From assembly GCA_963734085.1 (NCBI GenBank), contig CAVTFT010000021.1, positions 131,585 to 195,584 of the forward strand: 64,000 bases of DNA, given 5' to 3'. Source of the stretch: CAIWHR01 sp963734085. Its GTDB lineage: Bacteria; Pseudomonadota; Gammaproteobacteria; Burkholderiales; Casimicrobiaceae. A program made the position numbers and the translations under genes. The notes under the pieces were generated by a model that made no database searches, was not told where the DNA came from, and saw only the letters and a program-made list of their open reading frames with translations. Below are positions 54,851 through 63,383 of the stretch, in pieces (the first letter of the stretch is position 1; the number at the start of each line of letters is the position of its first letter).

Positions 54851-55792
54851 TCAGCTCACCGCCTTGGTCCCGGATGTGCGGCGGGCGTGAGCCACCAGCA
54901 CGGCGAGCGCGCACGAGGCGAGGCGCGACATCACCGAATCGGCGCGCGAGGTGAGGATGATCGGCACGCGCGCGCCGAGCACGATGCCCGCCGCGTCGGC
55001 ACCCGCCATGAACGTCAAACTCTTTGCCAGCATGTTGCCCGCTTCGAGGTCGGGGACGACGAGGACATTGGCGCGCCCCGCAACGGGCGAGTCGATCTTC
55101 TTGATCGCGACCGATTCCAGGCTGATCGCGTTGTCGAGCGCGAGCGGGCCGTCGAGGATCGCCCCGGTGATCTGCTTGCGGTCGGCCATCTTGCACAGCG
55201 CTGCCGCCTCGATCGTCGACGGGACGCTTGGATTGACGGTCTCCATCGCCGACAGGATCGCTACCCGCACTTCCTTGAACTGCATGGCATGCGCGAGGTC
55301 GATCGCGTTCTGGATGATGTCGATCTTGTCTGCCAGCGTGGGCGCGATGTTGACCGCCGCGTCGGTGACGATCAGCGTCTCGGCGTATGACGGGACGTCC
55401 ATGACGAAGCAGTGGCTGACGCGGCGCGCAGTGCGCAGCCCGGTGTCGCGCCTCACCACCTCGGCCATCAGTTCATCGGTATGCAAGCTCCCCTTCATCA
55501 GCGCCTCGGCCTTGCCCTCGCGCACCTGCTCGACAGCACGGGCGGCAGACTGTTGGCTGTGCGCCGTGTCGACGATCGGCAGCGCGCCGATGTCGAAGCC
55601 ATGCTCCTTCGCCACGGCCTCGATCCGGGCGCGCGGACCGACCAGGATCGGCGCGATCAACCCCATTTTCGCCGCGTCGACGGCGCCGGCGAGCGAGCTC
55701 TCGTCGCAAGGATGGGCTACCGCCGTCGGCGTCGGCGGCAGCGCCTTGCAGAAGTCGAGCAGCCGCTGATACTTCTCATGCGCGCGTGGCAT
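54851..55792 (-). CDS. pta: Phosphate acetyl/butyryltransferase
   Basis: Transfers an acyl group from CoA to phosphate. The 313-residue product is the short, single-domain phosphotransacylase type. Motifs include GLIAPILVGPRARIEAVA, ALMKGSLHTDELMAEVVRR, MDVPSYAETLIVTDAAVNIA, GPLALDNAISLESVAIKKI and VVPDLEAGNMLAKSLTFMAG. The ATG at 55792 overlaps the end of the DUF3141 gene by 17 bases, with AGGA 5 bases upstream; a GTG-side extension of ten residues is unlikely. With ackA it forms a substrate-level phosphorylation pair. Preference for acetyl- or longer acyl-CoA is unknown. Confidence 0.92.
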   Translation of the reverse strand: MPRAHEKYQRLLDFCKALPPTPTAVAHPCDESSLAGAVDAAKMGLIAPILVGPRARIEAVAKEHGFDIGALPIVDTAHSQQSAARAVEQVREGKAEALMKGSLHTDELMAEVVRRDTGLRTARRVSHCFVMDVPSYAETLIVTDAAVNIAPTLADKIDIIQNAIDLAHAMQFKEVRVAILSAMETVNPSVPSTIEAAALCKMADRKQITGAILDGPLALDNAISLESVAIKKIDSPVAGRANVLVVPDLEAGNMLAKSLTFMAGADAAGIVLGARVPIILTSRADSVMSRLASCALAVLVAHARRTSGTKAVS

Positions 55793-58178
55793 TGCGATCC
55801 TTGGTGGGGCGCTTCGGCACACGGCGTGCGCGGGTCCGCTCGCGCGTCCGCGCGCTCGTGCCGGGACGTCGCTTCGCCGGCGCCGCTTCGGTGCCGAGCA
55901 CGAACTTCAGCGCCTCGAACGTTGCGATCTGCTCGGCCGTAGGATTCGCCGCCTGAATGCGCTTGTCGGCTAAAAGCCGGCTCGCGAGCTCGAGCAGCCG
56001 CTGGCGATCGCTGCCGTCGGCGACGAGCGCGGGGAGCGTTGCGAGCGCCTGGTCGCGCTCGTAGCGGACGATGATGTCCTGCTCGCCGCGGATACGCCGC
56101 ATCGCGTCCGGCGGAAGGTTGGGCAGGAATTCGCGATAGTCCTGCGCGAGCTCCTTCTTCGTCTCGAACCATGACAACGGCAGCGGCCTGTCGTGATGGG
56201 CAAGCAGCGCCGCCGAGCGCGCGACCGCCTCCGCATAGCCGCCCTTGTCGATCGCCGCGAGTGCTTCCTTGACGTAGGGCAGCTCGCGCGCTTCGGCCAC
56301 GGCTTCGGTCTCGCGCGGACCGCCCGCCTTGTCGGCCAGATAGAGGGAAAAGACGTTCCCGTAGGTCTGGAAGAACGTCGCCTCGCTCGTCGCGTCGCGA
56401 AGCTCGCGGTAGTAGTCGAGCGACGCGCTGAACGCTTCCGCCGCGGACTTCTCCACGCGCCGCAGCGGGTTCGCATCGCCCTTCCCGGGGGCCTCGCCGC
56501 GCATGGTACGTACCGACTCCGCCATCGGCGCGACCCAAGCGAGCCACGGATTCAGATCGGAGAGCGCCCAGCGCTGGAAGCGCAGCGGGTGGAACTGACG
56601 GGAGATCTTTGCGGAAAATTCGTTTCCGACGGACTGCACGAAGGGTTGCGCGAAGAGCTCGTAGGCGCGCTGGTTGAATTCGGAGACGGCGGCGACGGCC
56701 TCGAACGGCTTTTCGTCGACCCGGCTGAAACGGTTGAGCCGCTTCGCGACCTCCTCGAGCTCGCGCTCCTGAAACTCGACGTCGTACTCGACCTTTCCGT
56801 CCGCGCCTTTGCGCTCGTTGATCGCCATCGCCCAGAGCCCGGGCGGCAGCGCCTCGATCGATTTCAGGACCGAGACGATCTGCGCATGCTCCTTCTTCGC
56901 CACCTTGCCGGACACGAAGATGCCGAGGTGCCCCACATCCTGATGCAAGAGACCGACGATCGTCTGCCCGCGCGCCTTGATCTCGTCGGTCGAGCCGTAG
57001 ACGTCGGCGACCCAGTTGAATGCCTGCTGCGGCGGCGTGATGTTGTCGCCCATCGACGCGAACAGGACGATCGGCGCCTTGATCTCGCGCAGATCGAACG
57101 CCTTGCCGCCCGTCATCGACGTGCCGCCCGTCCACAGCTTGTTGCCGACGAAGAGATTGCGGGTGATCCACTCGATCTCCTCGCGGGTCATCAGGTAGAA
57201 GCCTCCCCACCACCGCTCGAACTCGAGGAAGCGTGGCGGCTCGGTGTCGACGTTCGTGTACAGGTGGTAATACTTGTCCCAGAACGTGTTCGCGGGGTTC
57301 ATGTTCTCGAAGTTCTCGACCAGGTACGCGCCATCGAAGATGCCATCGCCGAGGTCGGCGGTCAGCGACGCGAGCCACGTGCCGCCCAGGTTGCCTCCGG
57401 CGTAGCGCATCGGGTTGTCGCCCTCGCCTTCGGCCCAAGCGCCGCCCCAGTACGACATCGGCGCGCCGTTGATCACGATCGGACCGGTATCGTCGGGACC
57501 GGCCGCTGCGAGCATCATCGCCGCCCAGCCGCCCTGGCAATTGCCGACGATCGCGGGCTTGGGACTTTGCGGATGCAGCGTGCGCACCTTGTGCACGAAC
57601 GCTTTTTCGGCCTCGCAGACGTCGAGCAGCGTCTGGCCCGGCTCGGGATCGCGGAAGAAGATCACGAAGTAGACCGGATGCCCCTCGCGCAGCGCGACGC
57701 CCACTTGCGAGTCGTCCTTGAAGCCGCCGATCCCCGGGCCGTGGCCCGCGCGCGGATCGATGATCATGTACGGGCGCCGCATCGGGTCGACCGTTACGCC
57801 GGCGGGCGGCACGATCCGCACCATCGCGTAATTGACCGGACGCGCGAGCGTGCGGCCGTCAACGACCATCTCGTAGTCGAAATGCAGCACCGGAGGCAGT
57901 CCGGCGCGCGTGTGCTCGACGAAATTGTTGCCGCGCTGGCGCAGCGTGTCCCAGAACAGGATCGAGCGCTGTGCGGCGTCCGTCAGGTATTCGTACGTTC
58001 GCGACCACGCGTCCAACGGCGTGAGCGGCGATGTCGCGAGACCGGCGATGTTGTCTCTGAATGCTTTTCCGACGCGATCGCTGAAATGCTCCTGCGCGAT
58101 CTTGACGCGCTTCTGGAAGACCTGTGCCACCTTGGTCGAGATGTCGTAGCTGCGTGCGAGCTGTTTCGTGGGATTCAT
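55776..58178 (-). CDS. DUF3141 alpha/beta-hydrolase, PHA synthase-like
   Basis: An 800-residue protein whose middle part (about 130-440) is a PhaC-like alpha/beta hydrolase. The nucleophile elbow is GNCQGG with Cys214, matching the G-x-C-x-G-G box of PHA synthases; candidate partners are Asp378 in FASMGDNITPP and His417 in HQDVGHLGIFVSG. The N-terminal 100 residues are helical and phasin-like in character (RVKIAQEHFSDRVGKAFRDN), and the C-terminal 350 are helical and unlike known enzymes, ending in an Arg/Lys-rich tail. GAGG lies 6 bases before the ATG. Cluster with pta, ackA and fabI. Function is not established; acyl transfer to or from CoA is plausible. Confidence 0.85.
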   Translation of the reverse strand: MNPTKQLARSYDISTKVAQVFQKRVKIAQEHFSDRVGKAFRDNIAGLATSPLTPLDAWSRTYEYLTDAAQRSILFWDTLRQRGNNFVEHTRAGLPPVLHFDYEMVVDGRTLARPVNYAMVRIVPPAGVTVDPMRRPYMIIDPRAGHGPGIGGFKDDSQVGVALREGHPVYFVIFFRDPEPGQTLLDVCEAEKAFVHKVRTLHPQSPKPAIVGNCQGGWAAMMLAAAGPDDTGPIVINGAPMSYWGGAWAEGEGDNPMRYAGGNLGGTWLASLTADLGDGIFDGAYLVENFENMNPANTFWDKYYHLYTNVDTEPPRFLEFERWWGGFYLMTREEIEWITRNLFVGNKLWTGGTSMTGGKAFDLREIKAPIVLFASMGDNITPPQQAFNWVADVYGSTDEIKARGQTIVGLLHQDVGHLGIFVSGKVAKKEHAQIVSVLKSIEALPPGLWAMAINERKGADGKVEYDVEFQERELEEVAKRLNRFSRVDEKPFEAVAAVSEFNQRAYELFAQPFVQSVGNEFSAKISRQFHPLRFQRWALSDLNPWLAWVAPMAESVRTMRGEAPGKGDANPLRRVEKSAAEAFSASLDYYRELRDATSEATFFQTYGNVFSLYLADKAGGPRETEAVAEARELPYVKEALAAIDKGGYAEAVARSAALLAHHDRPLPLSWFETKKELAQDYREFLPNLPPDAMRRIRGEQDIIVRYERDQALATLPALVADGSDRQRLLELASRLLADKRIQAANPTAEQIATFEALKFVLGTEAAPAKRRPGTSARTRERTRARRVPKRPTKDRNATRA

Positions 58179-58548
58179 GCTGACCTCGCGTTAAACGTGG
58201 GGCGCTGCAGGGAATGCTGCGGCGGTAGATGCAGGGCCGGATTTCGCCATCTCAAGATGACCCGTGTCGGATGGTCCAAGCGCCGCGAGGCGGGCACTTT
58301 CCCTGCCCGCAGGGGGATTATGGTTCCAGTCACGTGACTAGCCGTTGACGCCTGTCAACAACGCGCGGGATGGCGCGGGACCGCTCTCCATGCGCGTCGG
58401 CGCACTAAGCTTATGGTCGCACCCGAGCAGAACACCGAAAGGGACTGCGACCCCTATGTAAACCGGAAAAGTGCGGTCGCCCTTGCACCTTCGCTCCAGG
58501 GTCAGTACCTTCCGCCTTCTCACCCCCGCTTCGACCCGGAGCGCCAAC
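58179..58548. promoter_or_regulatory. Divergent intergenic region with two perfect dyads
   Basis: These 370 bases separate the DUF3141 gene from carbonic anhydrase. AGTCACGTGACT (58328-58339) is a perfect 12-base palindrome, and GTTGAC-GCCT-GTCAAC (58344-58359) is a perfect 6-base dyad 4 bases later, a typical regulator-site architecture. Near 58206-58230 the motif GCTGCAGGGAATGCTGCGGC resembles the TGCTGC core of the putative PhaR sites, but weakly. No further gene is evident. Confidence 0.5.
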
Positions 58549-59421
58549 TTGAAGATCGTAGAAATCGCCTATCGCTACGACGGCAGCCCGGCCGTCGTCC
58601 GCCCGCGGCCCGGCGATGCAAATGCAGCACTCGCCCGGCTCGACGAGGGTTCGTTGGCAACCGCGGCGCTCCTCGATGGCCTGGGCGAGGGCGACGGCAC
58701 GGCGCGGCGGGTCATCTCGGTGGATCCGCGCGACCTCGGTCTCGACTCGGGCGACCAACGCGCGCCCAGGCAGCGACCCTTTGCCGCAGTGCTCGGCTGC
58801 GCCGACGCCCGCGTACCCATCGAGCTGATCTTCAACGAGGGCCCCAACGACCTGTTCGTCGTCCGTGTCGCCGGCAACGGTCTGGGCGCCGACGTGCTCG
58901 GCAGCCTGAAGTATGCGGTCGACCACTTGGGCGAGAGTCTGAAGCTCATCGTTGTTCTCGGACACAGCGGCTGCGGCGCCGTGTCGGCCGCGGTTGACGT
59001 GTTTCTCGATCCGAAAGCGTACCTCTCGCTCGCCGAAAAGCACTCGTTGCGGAACATTCTCGATCGCCTCCTCGTCGTCGTGCACGCGGCGGCGCAGAGG
59101 ATCGCGGATGCCCACGGACCCGAGGTCAAGCAGAGACAGGGCTATCGCACGGCGCTGATCGAAGCGGCGGTCGTCTCGAACGCCGCCCTTGCCGCCTATA
59201 CGGTGCAACAGGAAATCGGCGCCACCATTCCGCAGGGCCTGCGCGCTGCGTATGGCGTCTATCTTCTTGCGGCCCGAAGGATCTGGGCGCCGCGCGGCGG
59301 AAGCTCGGCGTGCGCGGGGCTCGCGTACGCAGCTGCCGATCTCGCAGCCTTCGGTCAATTCGCCGACGCCGTCGTACGATCGGAGCGGATCGTATCGTTG
59401 CTCGAAGGCCGCGCGGGATAG
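58549..59421 (+). CDS. Beta-class carbonic anhydrase
   Basis: Interconverts CO2 and bicarbonate. The 290-residue product has the zinc-site Cys-Asp-x-Arg in VLGCADARVPIELIFNEGPN, LFVVRVAGNGLG, and the His and Cys ligands in VVLGHSGCGAVSAAV. An N-terminal extension of about 70 residues precedes the core. The start chosen is TTG at 58549 with GGAG 7 bases upstream (LKIVEIAYRYDG); a GTG at 58471 is in frame but unsupported. The C-terminal part is longer than in E. coli Can. Cytoplasmic location is likely. Confidence 0.88.
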   Translation: MKIVEIAYRYDGSPAVVRPRPGDANAALARLDEGSLATAALLDGLGEGDGTARRVISVDPRDLGLDSGDQRAPRQRPFAAVLGCADARVPIELIFNEGPNDLFVVRVAGNGLGADVLGSLKYAVDHLGESLKLIVVLGHSGCGAVSAAVDVFLDPKAYLSLAEKHSLRNILDRLLVVVHAAAQRIADAHGPEVKQRQGYRTALIEAAVVSNAALAAYTVQQEIGATIPQGLRAAYGVYLLAARRIWAPRGGSSACAGLAYAAADLAAFGQFADAVVRSERIVSLLEGRAG

Positions 59422-59445
59422 GAAGACCTGCCAGCGACGCGGCCG

Positions 59446-60348
59446 CTACGCGGTCGTCGCGCGGCGCCGCCAGACGACGTAGGGGACGACCGCGAGCGCC
59501 GAAATCAGCAGGTAAGCGAGCACCGTCGCCGTGATTGCCGGCGAGGCGGCGTTCAGCGTCGCGACCAGCAGCGCAAGACCGGGATTGCGCGCCGCGCTGG
59601 AGATCGCCATGGCGGTGCGCGTCGCCGGCTCGGGGCCGCCCAGCAGATGCCCAGTGGCCAGGGCGAGCATCGTCACGATCGCGATGGCGAGCGCAACGCG
59701 CAGTCCTGCGCCGAGCACGACCTCCCAGATGTCGATCAGCACCAGCACCAACAAGACGATCAGCAGCGTGCCCCCGAGCCGACGCAGTCTCGGCTCGAGC
59801 CACGCTCCCCAGTCGGCGCGCAGCCGCGCCGTCAGCATGCCGAGACCCAGCGGCAGCAGCTGTGCCGTAAAGACCTGTCGCGCCAGATGTTCGGGGGCGG
59901 CCGTCGCCTGCGCACCGTAATACTCGTCGAGCGCCGCGATCGACAGCGGCATCGACACGACGGCCAGCACGGCCACGGCGATCTGCAGCGCCGGCGCGAA
60001 CGACCGATGCCCGCCCGCGCCGAGCGATCGCCGCAGCGCGACCGGCGCTCCGGGCGAGATCGCCATCAGCACGATGCCGACTTCCGCCGCTCGCGGGAGA
60101 TCGAACGCGCGGGTCACGATGAGCGCCAGTACGGGCACCGTGATCAGGACCGAGAACAGCCCCTTGAGCATCAGCATCGGACGCTGCGCAACCAGGCGGA
60201 ATTCGCCGGGCACGATGGCGAGGCCGAGGTCGAACATGACAGTGAAGACCGTCGCGACGGCGACGATCGACAGCACGTTGCCCGGAACGGGGCCCTCTAT
60301 GGGCACGGGCTTGCCGGCCGCCGCGACGCACTCACCGATCGTGCGCAA
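59446..60348 (-). CDS. BASS-family (bile acid:sodium symporter-like) permease
   Basis: A 300-residue membrane protein with about nine hydrophobic segments. TVMFDLGLAIVPGEFRLV and AISPGAPVALRRSLGAGG, and SSAARNPGLALLVATLN near the C-terminus, resemble the two discontinuous helices of the BASS fold. Substrate unknown. The start is uncertain: TTG at 60348 gives the longest frame, GTG at 60276 is possible. A different-frame ATG at 60394 with GGGAGG upstream opens a short frame ending inside this gene. It follows the DUF2254 gene by 50 bases. Confidence 0.75.
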   Translation of the reverse strand: MRTIGECVAAAGKPVPIEGPVPGNVLSIVAVATVFTVMFDLGLAIVPGEFRLVAQRPMLMLKGLFSVLITVPVLALIVTRAFDLPRAAEVGIVLMAISPGAPVALRRSLGAGGHRSFAPALQIAVAVLAVVSMPLSIAALDEYYGAQATAAPEHLARQVFTAQLLPLGLGMLTARLRADWGAWLEPRLRRLGGTLLIVLLVLVLIDIWEVVLGAGLRVALAIAIVTMLALATGHLLGGPEPATRTAMAISSAARNPGLALLVATLNAASPAITATVLAYLLISALAVVPYVVWRRRATTA

Positions 60349-60397
60349 ACAACCGGCGCGAGACGGGCGCGATTCCGGTTGCCGGCCAAGTCATGGC

Positions 60398-61807
60398 TCA
60401 ACCCTCCCGCTCTCTCACCAAGGAGGTTGGCGCACCGCCGAGCCCCTGCGCATCGGGAATGCGGGCAAGCGCGCGGTCGGCCGCAAGGCTGTAGAGCTTC
60501 TCGATCGTCCGGTCGAGGGCCTCCAGCTCGTCATGCAGCGCGGGATGGCGGTGGCCGGGCAGCGTCAGGACGAGGTTCTGGAGCAGCGCGCGCATCCGGC
60601 GCGCGACCTGCACGCTACCTGCGCCGCACGTCCGAATCTCGTTGCACGCCACGTGCACGAAATCCTCCCAATTCGGGGTCCGGAAGATCACGCGCGGCCG
60701 TCCGGCGTCGTCCTGCACCACGTCGGGTCGCAGGCGCCGCTTGCCCAGGACGCGCAGCAGCCGGTGTATCTGGTCGAGCGCCAGGACCGCCGTCGTCGGA
60801 TCGTTGATCGCCGGGGAGAGCGCCTTCAGCGCGATGTCGACCAGGATCCGGAACGCGAACATCGGGTCCTGCTCGAGCGTCCGTTCCGGCCCGAACGCGA
60901 CCGTCGTCCGCAGCATCGTTTCATTGGCCGCCGAGGCTCCTCCGTACAACGCGAACAGCGGCTCGTCGGCGGCGACGAAGTCGCCGACCTGAGGCAAGAA
61001 TTCGATGATCCCCTCGCATCGCGCGGCCTCCGCAACCAGCGTCGGCAGGTCGACGGCGAGCACGATCTCGGAGGTGCCGCTATGCAGGACGACGCATGCC
61101 GGAGTACCAAGCAGCGCGCGCAGGCCGGCTGTCTCCGCGACCATTCGCTCGGTCGGTTCCGGATAGACCGCCTTGATGACCGTGATGCCCTCGTTGCCGA
61201 TGCGCGCGACGATGCTGACCGGGCGCAGCAGCCGCGCCGCGTAGTCGATCAGGAACAGGAAGTCGGCGATGCACGCGACACCCAGAGCCGCCACCGCGAA
61301 CGCGACGAGCTGGTGCACCGATGCCTCCAGGCGGTTCAACGCGCCCACCGCGAAGACCAGCGTGAAGGTGAAAAGACCGACGCTATAACGCACGACGTTG
61401 TCGCGCAGGAGCGCCGTTGCGATGACCCGCGGCGTCATCTGCCCCCCCGCAACCTGGATCGCCACCAGCAGCGAGCCGAACGTGAACACGAGGAACGCCA
61501 GCGTGAGCGAGATTACGGTCTGGTCGATCGCCTGCGCGCCGGATACGGCGAGCCCGGCGAACTCCCATCCGAGCCAGGCGTCTAGTCGGTGCAGGATCGG
61601 CGTCACCACCAGCTCGATCGCGATTGCGACGATCGGAACTGTCCACAGCGCGGACTTGAGATAGCTCGACGCGCCGAACAGGCGATTCCACGAGAGCTTG
61701 CCCCGCACGAAGCGGCGGCTGCGGTCCCACCAGGACGCGGTGCGCGCGGCGGCCGGCGGCGGGTCGGTGTCGGTGGGGTTAGGAGTCATCGACCGGTTTT
61801 CCGCCAT
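60398..61807 (-). CDS. DUF2254 predicted membrane protein
   Basis: A 469-residue protein with a hydrophobic N-terminal half (four segments between about 45 and 190) and a soluble C-terminal half. Features such as AIDQTVISLTLAFLVFTFGS, GGQMTPRVIATALLRDNVVR, ALNRLEASVHQL, FRILVDIALKALSPAINDPT and TAVLALDQIHRLLRVLGKR mark DUF2254. Function is unknown. The ATG at 61807 is used; ATG at 61789 is an alternative. Neither has a good ribosome site. It diverges from the broken VIT-like gene. Confidence 0.85.
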   Translation of the reverse strand: MAENRSMTPNPTDTDPPPAAARTASWWDRSRRFVRGKLSWNRLFGASSYLKSALWTVPIVAIAIELVVTPILHRLDAWLGWEFAGLAVSGAQAIDQTVISLTLAFLVFTFGSLLVAIQVAGGQMTPRVIATALLRDNVVRYSVGLFTFTLVFAVGALNRLEASVHQLVAFAVAALGVACIADFLFLIDYAARLLRPVSIVARIGNEGITVIKAVYPEPTERMVAETAGLRALLGTPACVVLHSGTSEIVLAVDLPTLVAEAARCEGIIEFLPQVGDFVAADEPLFALYGGASAANETMLRTTVAFGPERTLEQDPMFAFRILVDIALKALSPAINDPTTAVLALDQIHRLLRVLGKRRLRPDVVQDDAGRPRVIFRTPNWEDFVHVACNEIRTCGAGSVQVARRMRALLQNLVLTLPGHRHPALHDELEALDRTIEKLYSLAADRALARIPDAQGLGGAPTSLVREREG

Positions 61808-61889
61808 AATCGCGGCGACAGCGCATGGCGACCGCGTTTTCCCGCTAGTGTGACAACGAACACGGTGGACGACAAGATTGGACGAGCAA

Positions 61890-62551
61890 ATGGGAATCAA
61901 CCCCACCGACGAGCGCGAAGGGTTGCTCAATCCGGTCGACCGGATCTCGGAAATCCTGTTCGGCCTCATCATGGCCGTCACCATCGTGGGCTCGCTCTCG
62001 ATCGCCACCGCCGGGAAGGACGAGGTGCGTACCGTGATGATGGCGGCGCTCGGCTGCAACCTCGCCTGGGGACTCGTCGACGCGGTGATGTACGTCGTGC
62101 GGACCGTGACCGAGCGCACGCGCAACCGGACGCTTGCCACGCCGGATTACCGGGGCCGAACCCGAGACCGCGCAGCGCCTGATCGCGCACGCGCTGCCCG
62201 ATCACATCGCCGCACTCGTCGGAACGAGCCGAGCTCGAGGGCATGCGGCGGCGATTGCTCGAACTGCAGGTCGACCGTCTCGGAGTCCTGCGGCCGCGGG
62301 ACTTTCTCGAGGCCTTCGGCATCTTCGTGATGGTCGTCGTCGCCACGTTCCCGGTGGTCGTTCCCTTCCTGCTGACCGACGACGCGGCGACGGCGATGCA
62401 CTGGTCCCAGGCCATCACGCTCGGCATGTTGTTCGTGGCCGGCTTCGCGTTCGGGCGTTACGCCGGATATCCGAAGCCGCTGCGTCCCGGCGTCGGCATG
62501 GCGGTCTTCGGCGCGGTGCTGATCGCGGCGGTGAAGGCGCTCGGCGGATGA
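61890..62551 (+). pseudogene. VIT/CCC1-type membrane transporter gene with two apparent frameshifts
   Basis: The coding sense passes through all three frames. Frame 1 (61890 to about 62133): MGINPTDEREGLLNPVDRIS then EILFGLIMAVTIVGSLSIAT and CNLAWGLVDAVMYVVRTVTE. Frame 2 (about 62134-62229): RRITGAEPETAQRLIAHALP then DHIAALVGTS. Frame 3 (about 62231-62551): ELEGMRRRLLELQVDR, DFLEAFGIFVMVVVATFPVV and LGMLFVAGFAFGRYAGYPKP. Joined, these read as one roughly 220-residue VIT1/CCC1-like membrane protein. Each junction needs the removal of one base (near CTTG at 62132 and AGCC at 62228). Either a recent pseudogene or two sequencing errors. Confidence 0.75.
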
Positions 62552-63180
62552 GATCGGCGGCGCTCGGCAGACTCCTACTCGCGTTTCTGGCGTGGTCCGG
62601 GCCGGCGCTCTGCGCCGAGACCGCCACGCCCGGCGAACCCGCCTGGTCGGGCGCCGTCACCGGCATGTACTATGCGATGCGAGACCAGCCCGATTTCGGC
62701 GTGGGCGTGGCGTCACTGAATCACGGTCCGTTGCATCTCGAAGCACGCTACAACTACGAGGCGCGCGATTCCGGATCGGCCTTCGTCGGCTGGAAGTTCG
62801 CGGGCGGCGATTCGGTGAGCTACGAGCTGACGCCGATCATCGGGGGGCTGTTCGGGGCCGCTCGCGGCGTCGTGCCGGGGCTCGAGGCGAGCATCGGCTG
62901 GCGCTCGCTAGATGTCTACGTCGAGGCCGAGTACGTTCGCGATCTCGACGAGAGCAGTGCGAGCTATTTCTACTCGTGGACCGAGCTCGGCTGGAAGCCC
63001 GCGGAATGGCTGCGGATCGGCCTCGTTGGTCAGCGCACGCATACCATCGACACCGGTCGCGACCTGCAGCGTGGCATCTTTGGTCAACTGATCGTCGGCA
63101 AGATGACGCTCGGAGTGTACGGCTTCAATCCCGACTCCGGCAGCCGCTATGTCATCTTCTCCATCGGGGCGCAGTTCTAG
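62548..63180 (+). CDS. Outer-membrane-like secreted hypothetical protein
   Basis: A 210-residue precursor with signal peptide (MRSAALGRLLLAFLAWSGPA, cleavage near LCA-ET). The mature part alternates polar and hydrophobic residues in strand-like stretches (GPLHLEARYNYEARDSGSAF, SLDVYVEAEYVRDL, FYSWTELGWKP) and ends in the aromatic terminus RYVIFSIGAQF, typical of beta-barrels inserted by BAM. The ATG overlaps the end of the VIT-like gene (ATGA), so the two were probably translationally coupled. Function unknown. Confidence 0.75.
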   Translation: MRSAALGRLLLAFLAWSGPALCAETATPGEPAWSGAVTGMYYAMRDQPDFGVGVASLNHGPLHLEARYNYEARDSGSAFVGWKFAGGDSVSYELTPIIGGLFGAARGVVPGLEASIGWRSLDVYVEAEYVRDLDESSASYFYSWTELGWKPAEWLRIGLVGQRTHTIDTGRDLQRGIFGQLIVGKMTLGVYGFNPDSGSRYVIFSIGAQF

Positions 63181-63205
63181 CCAATGCGATCACAAGGATG
63201 CAGGG

Positions 63206-63217
63206 GTATCATGATAC
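63206..63217. promoter_or_regulatory. Perfect 12-base palindrome
   Basis: GTATCATGATAC lies 26 bases after the outer-membrane-like gene, in the 203-base gap before the DUF502 gene. It might be an operator; no other promoter element was identified. Confidence 0.3.
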
Positions 63218-63383
63218 GCAAGGCCACGGCAGGCCGATCGTGGGCGGAACGATCAAGAACTTCAGCCGCAATCGCCATCGTCGGGTGGAACTCCTGGCGC
63301 AAATCGATACCACAGTGGACGCGAGTGACGCGATCCGTCGGCTGAACGATCCGCTGCCCGGGATCTTGCAGAAGAGGCACTCC

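Noticed and set aside
56193..58337. A 714-codon plus-strand frame opposite the DUF3141 gene
   Set aside because: No family motifs and biased composition; the minus-strand protein has a PhaC-like box and good ribosome site.
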